This document shows, one piece after another, positions 60,585-64,000 of a DNA stretch of 64,000 nt (position 1 is its first letter; every line of letters starts with the position of its first letter). This DNA comes from Microvirga sesbaniae (lineage in GTDB: Bacteria; Pseudomonadota; Alphaproteobacteria; Rhizobiales; Beijerinckiaceae): the NCBI RefSeq assembly GCF_025460805.1, contig NZ_JAMXFJ010000003.1, positions 345,555-409,554 of the forward strand, in the 5' to 3' direction. The translations under genes and the position numbers were made by a program. Under the pieces are notes generated by a model. The model was not told where the DNA came from and did no database searches. It saw only the letters and a program-made list of their open reading frames with translations.

Positions 60585-61774
60585 GGACTTGTCTCCGGCA
60601 GGCGGATCGTGGCGGCCGCCTGCGCGGCAATGCCCTCGCGGCGGCCCGTAAAGCCTAGTTTCTCGGTGGTCGTCGCCTTGAGCGAGACCTGGTCGACGCG
60701 CAGGCCGGCGATTTCCGCGATCCTCTGCCGCATCTCCTCCCGATGGGGGCCGAGCCGCGGTAGCTCGCAGAGCAGGGTCGCGTCGAGATGATCGACCATC
60801 CCGCCCCGACGGCGGACGAGCTCCACCGCATGGGAGAGGAACCGGTCGGAGGAGGCGCCGCGCCATTGCGGATCGCTCGGCGGGAAGTGGGTGCCGATGT
60901 CCCCGTCGGCCAGGGCGCCGAGGACAGCGTCCGTCAGGGCATGAAGGATCACGTCGCCGTCCGAATGGGCGACCACCCCGCGGTCGTGAGGAACCTTGAC
61001 TCCGCCGAGCCAGACATGGTCGCCGTCGCCGAAGGCATGCACGTCGAAGCCGGTGCCAAGGCGGGTCAGGTATGGGGTGTCTCGGCTTGTCATGCGCCGC
61101 TCGGCCTCTTGGAAATCGCCAGGATGGGTCAGTTTGGCATTGCCCGCTTCCCCCTCGAAAACGTGAACCGTCAGCCCGGCCCATTCCGCCAGGGCGCCAT
61201 CGTCGGTGAAACCATGAAGGCCCGAGGCCGCCGCGTTGCGGTGTGCGTCGAGGAGGAGCGGAAACTTGAAGGATTGCGGGGTCTGCACCGCCCTGAGCGC
61301 CGACCGATCCGGGGTGGAGACCACCTCGGACCGATCCCCGACGATCTTGATCGTATCCGTGACCGGAATCCCCGGAACGGCCGCATCCCAGAGGAGGCCA
61401 GCCTCGATGGCTCTGTCGATCAGGTCAGGGCTCGCGAAGGGGCGGGCCGCATCGTGCACGAGGACGATCTCGGGGTCCGAAGCCGCCAGCGCGTCCAATC
61501 CGCTGCGAACCGAATCCTGCCGCGTCGCGCCGCCATGGACGCATGGCAGGAGTGCCGGTGTGACGGATGGCAAACCCCGGACCGCTGCCTCATAAAGCGC
61601 CTGGTCGTCAGGATGGATCACGACGACGGCCCGGGCGATCCGCGGGTGGGAAGCAAAGGCGAGGAGCGTTCTTGCGAGGACGGATTGCCCGTGCACCAGG
61701 CGGTACTGCTTCGGGATTCCTTCCCCGGCTCTCGATCCACGGCCTGCGGCAACGATGAGGGCGGCAACTGACAT
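60581..61774 (-). CDS. ispDF: Bifunctional IspD/IspF (2-C-methylerythritol 4-phosphate cytidylyltransferase / MEcPP synthase)
   Basis: Two MEP-pathway enzymes in one chain. IspD (about residues 1-230): [20 protein letters not shown] and [16 protein letters not shown]. IspF (about 232-397): [20 protein letters not shown] with Asp and His metal ligands, [20 protein letters not shown] and [14 protein letters not shown], then [12 protein letters not shown]. The 397-residue length is that of the known alpha- and epsilonproteobacterial fusion. Dxr earlier in this window is the preceding enzyme. It is divergent from dusB and coupled with the cinA domain. Confidence 0.97.
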   Translation of the reverse strand: MSVAALIVAAGRGSRAGEGIPKQYRLVHGQSVLARTLLAFASHPRIARAVVVIHPDDQALYEAAVRGLPSVTPALLPCVHGGATRQDSVRSGLDALAASDPEIVLVHDAARPFASPDLIDRAIEAGLLWDAAVPGIPVTDTIKIVGDRSEVVSTPDRSALRAVQTPQSFKFPLLLDAHRNAAASGLHGFTDDGALAEWAGLTVHVFEGEAGNAKLTHPGDFQEAERRMTSRDTPYLTRLGTGFDVHAFGDGDHVWLGGVKVPHDRGVVAHSDGDVILHALTDAVLGALADGDIGTHFPPSDPQWRGASSDRFLSHAVELVRRRGGMVDHLDATLLCELPRLGPHREEMRQRIAEIAGLRVDQVSLKATTTEKLGFTGRREGIAAQAAATIRLPETSP

Positions 61775-61884
61775 CCGGGCGAGATCTCCGCGACGAACGT
61801 TCTCCTAAGCGCGAGGGGCCGGGAAAGCAAATCCCCGTGAGAGGGGCTTGCACCGGCGGGCGAAATGGCTATTGATTAGGCACA

Positions 61885-62900
<1,016 letters not shown>

Positions 62901-62904
<4 letters not shown>

Positions 62905-64000
62905 CGGTGGCGGCCATCAACGACCTGATCATGAACGCGCTTCCGATTCCGGTTCTGACCGTCGGGCCGGAGCACCGGATCGTCCATGCCAATGCGGCGG
63001 CCGAGTCGTTCTTCGAGATGAGCCTGCGCATGATGCTGCGCCAGAAGCTCGGCGACCTGCTGCCCTTCGGCTCGCCCGTGATGGCGCTGGTGGAGGATGT
63101 CCGCCAGCGGGGCTCCAGCGTCAGCGAGCACCGGGTCGACATCGGCAGCCCGCGCCTGGGCGCGGAACGCATCGTGGACGTTTCGGCCAGCCCGCTCGGC
63201 GATGAGGCCGACAGCGTGATCCTCATGCTCCAGGAGCGGACGATCGCCGACAAGATGAACCGCCAGCTGACCCACCGTGGAGCCGCCCGGTCGATCACCG
63301 CGCTCGGGGCCTTGCTGGCGCACGAGATCAAGAATCCGCTCTCCGGCATTCGCGGCGCGGCACAGCTCCTCGAGCAATCCGCCAGCGAGGACGACCGCCT
63401 GCTGACGCGCCTCATCTGCGACGAGACCGACCGGATCGTGAAGCTCGTGGAGCGCATGGAGCTGTTCGGCGAAGAGAGGCCGGTGGAGCGGGGGCCGGTG
63501 AATATCCATGGGGTGCTCGACCACGTGAAGCGCCTCGCCCAGTCCGGCTTTGCACGGCACATCCGTTTCGTCGAAAACTACGACCCGTCCCTTCCACCCG
63601 TGCTCGGCAACAGGGATCAGCTGATCCAAGTCATCCTGAACCTGGTGAAGAATGCCGCCGAGGCCGTCGGCATCGATGCCCCGGACGGGGAGATCGTGTT
63701 GTCGACAGCCTTCCGGACCGGGGTGCGGCTCCAGGTCCCGGGCTCCCAGGAGCGGGTCAGCCTGCCCATCGAGCTCGGCGTCATCGACAATGGTCCCGGC
63801 ATTCCCCCGGAACTGATGAGCGATCTGTTCGATCCTTTCGTCACGACGAAGGTCCAGGGCAGCGGCCTCGGTCTCGCGCTGGTGGCGAAAATCGTCGGGG
63901 ATCATGGCGGCATTGTCGAATGCGAGCCCGCGCCGAGACGAACCACATTCAGAATCCTCCTGCCCATGCACCGCGCCGACGACGGGCGCGGATCCGATTT
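62901..64000 (+). CDS. ntrB: Nitrogen regulation histidine kinase NtrB (3' end outside window)
   Basis: Sensor kinase for nitrogen status, phosphorylating NtrC under the control of PII. The frame is open to the window end (366 codons). An N-terminal PAS region ([20 protein letters not shown]) precedes the HisKA motif [20 protein letters not shown] with phospho-acceptor His at about 141, then the N box [11 protein letters not shown], the G1/F boxes [20 protein letters not shown] and the G2 box [13 protein letters not shown]. No membrane segment is present, as in cytoplasmic NtrB. The family is about 350-390 residues, so only a few are lost. ntrC is expected just outside. Confidence 0.95.

Overview
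This 64 kb window is a GC-rich, densely packed stretch of core alphaproteobacterial chromosome. Gene order (lolCE-lolD, dnaE, rpsB-tsf-pyrH-frr-uppS-cdsA-dxr-rseP-bamA-lpxD-fabZ-lpxA-lpxI-lpxB, gltA, and later the pdhA-pdhB-pdhC-lpd cluster and ispDF-dusB-ntrB), GAAC-N7-GAAC type LexA boxes, LpxI instead of LpxH, and a fused IspDF all point to Hyphomicrobiales. The long HhH-tailed S2 protein and the interspersed palindromic repeats resemble those I associate with Methylobacteriaceae (Microvirga/Methylobacterium). The genus is an inference. I see no rRNA, tRNA, CRISPR, prophage or insertion sequence.

Layout. 1-5.4 kb: end of a lipoprotein-release permease and its ATPase LolD, a repeat element, a 33-residue membrane peptide behind a promoter with two tandem LexA boxes, and DNA polymerase III alpha. 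5.6-20.4 kb: a long plus-strand run for translation (S2, EF-Ts, RRF), UMP kinase, isoprenoid and phospholipid steps (UppS, CdsA, Dxr), envelope assembly (RseP, BamA) and lipid A (LpxD, FabZ, LpxA, LpxI, LpxB). 20.6-26.7 kb: citrate synthase and glutamyl-tRNA synthetase (minus), ComEC (plus) overlapping tail-to-tail with lexA (minus). 26.8-34.4 kb: a minus-strand run ppiD-like, trpE, trpG, trpD, trpC, moaC, moeA. 34.5-44 kb: tpiA, secG, pyrG, a VOC protein, a DUF350 membrane protein, a small HTH regulator, kdsA, an MFS carrier, queF and enolase. 44-53.3 kb: an RTX-type secreted protein, an FtsB/DivIC-like protein, and the pyruvate dehydrogenase operon with a lipoyl-E1 beta fusion and two small extra genes (DUF5076, tautomerase-like). 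53.4-64 kb: dctA, a DMT exporter divergent from a MocR regulator with a clear operator region, a GFA-family protein, lipA, a FlaR-like kinase, a Coq10/RatA-like protein, cinA C-terminal domain, ispDF, dusB and ntrB (cut by the window end).

Functional links. tpiA, eno, pdhABC-lpd and gltA carry triose phosphate through pyruvate to citrate, and lipA makes the lipoate that the two Pdh lipoyl domains need. dxr and ispDF supply isoprenoids for uppS. kdsA and the lpx genes build lipopolysaccharide. lexA and the small SOS peptide belong to one regulatory circuit. The most interesting item is that peptide (1670-1771): size, single membrane segment, SOS promoter and position next to dnaE all match what is known of the Caulobacter division inhibitor SidA, and it is too short for routine gene calling.
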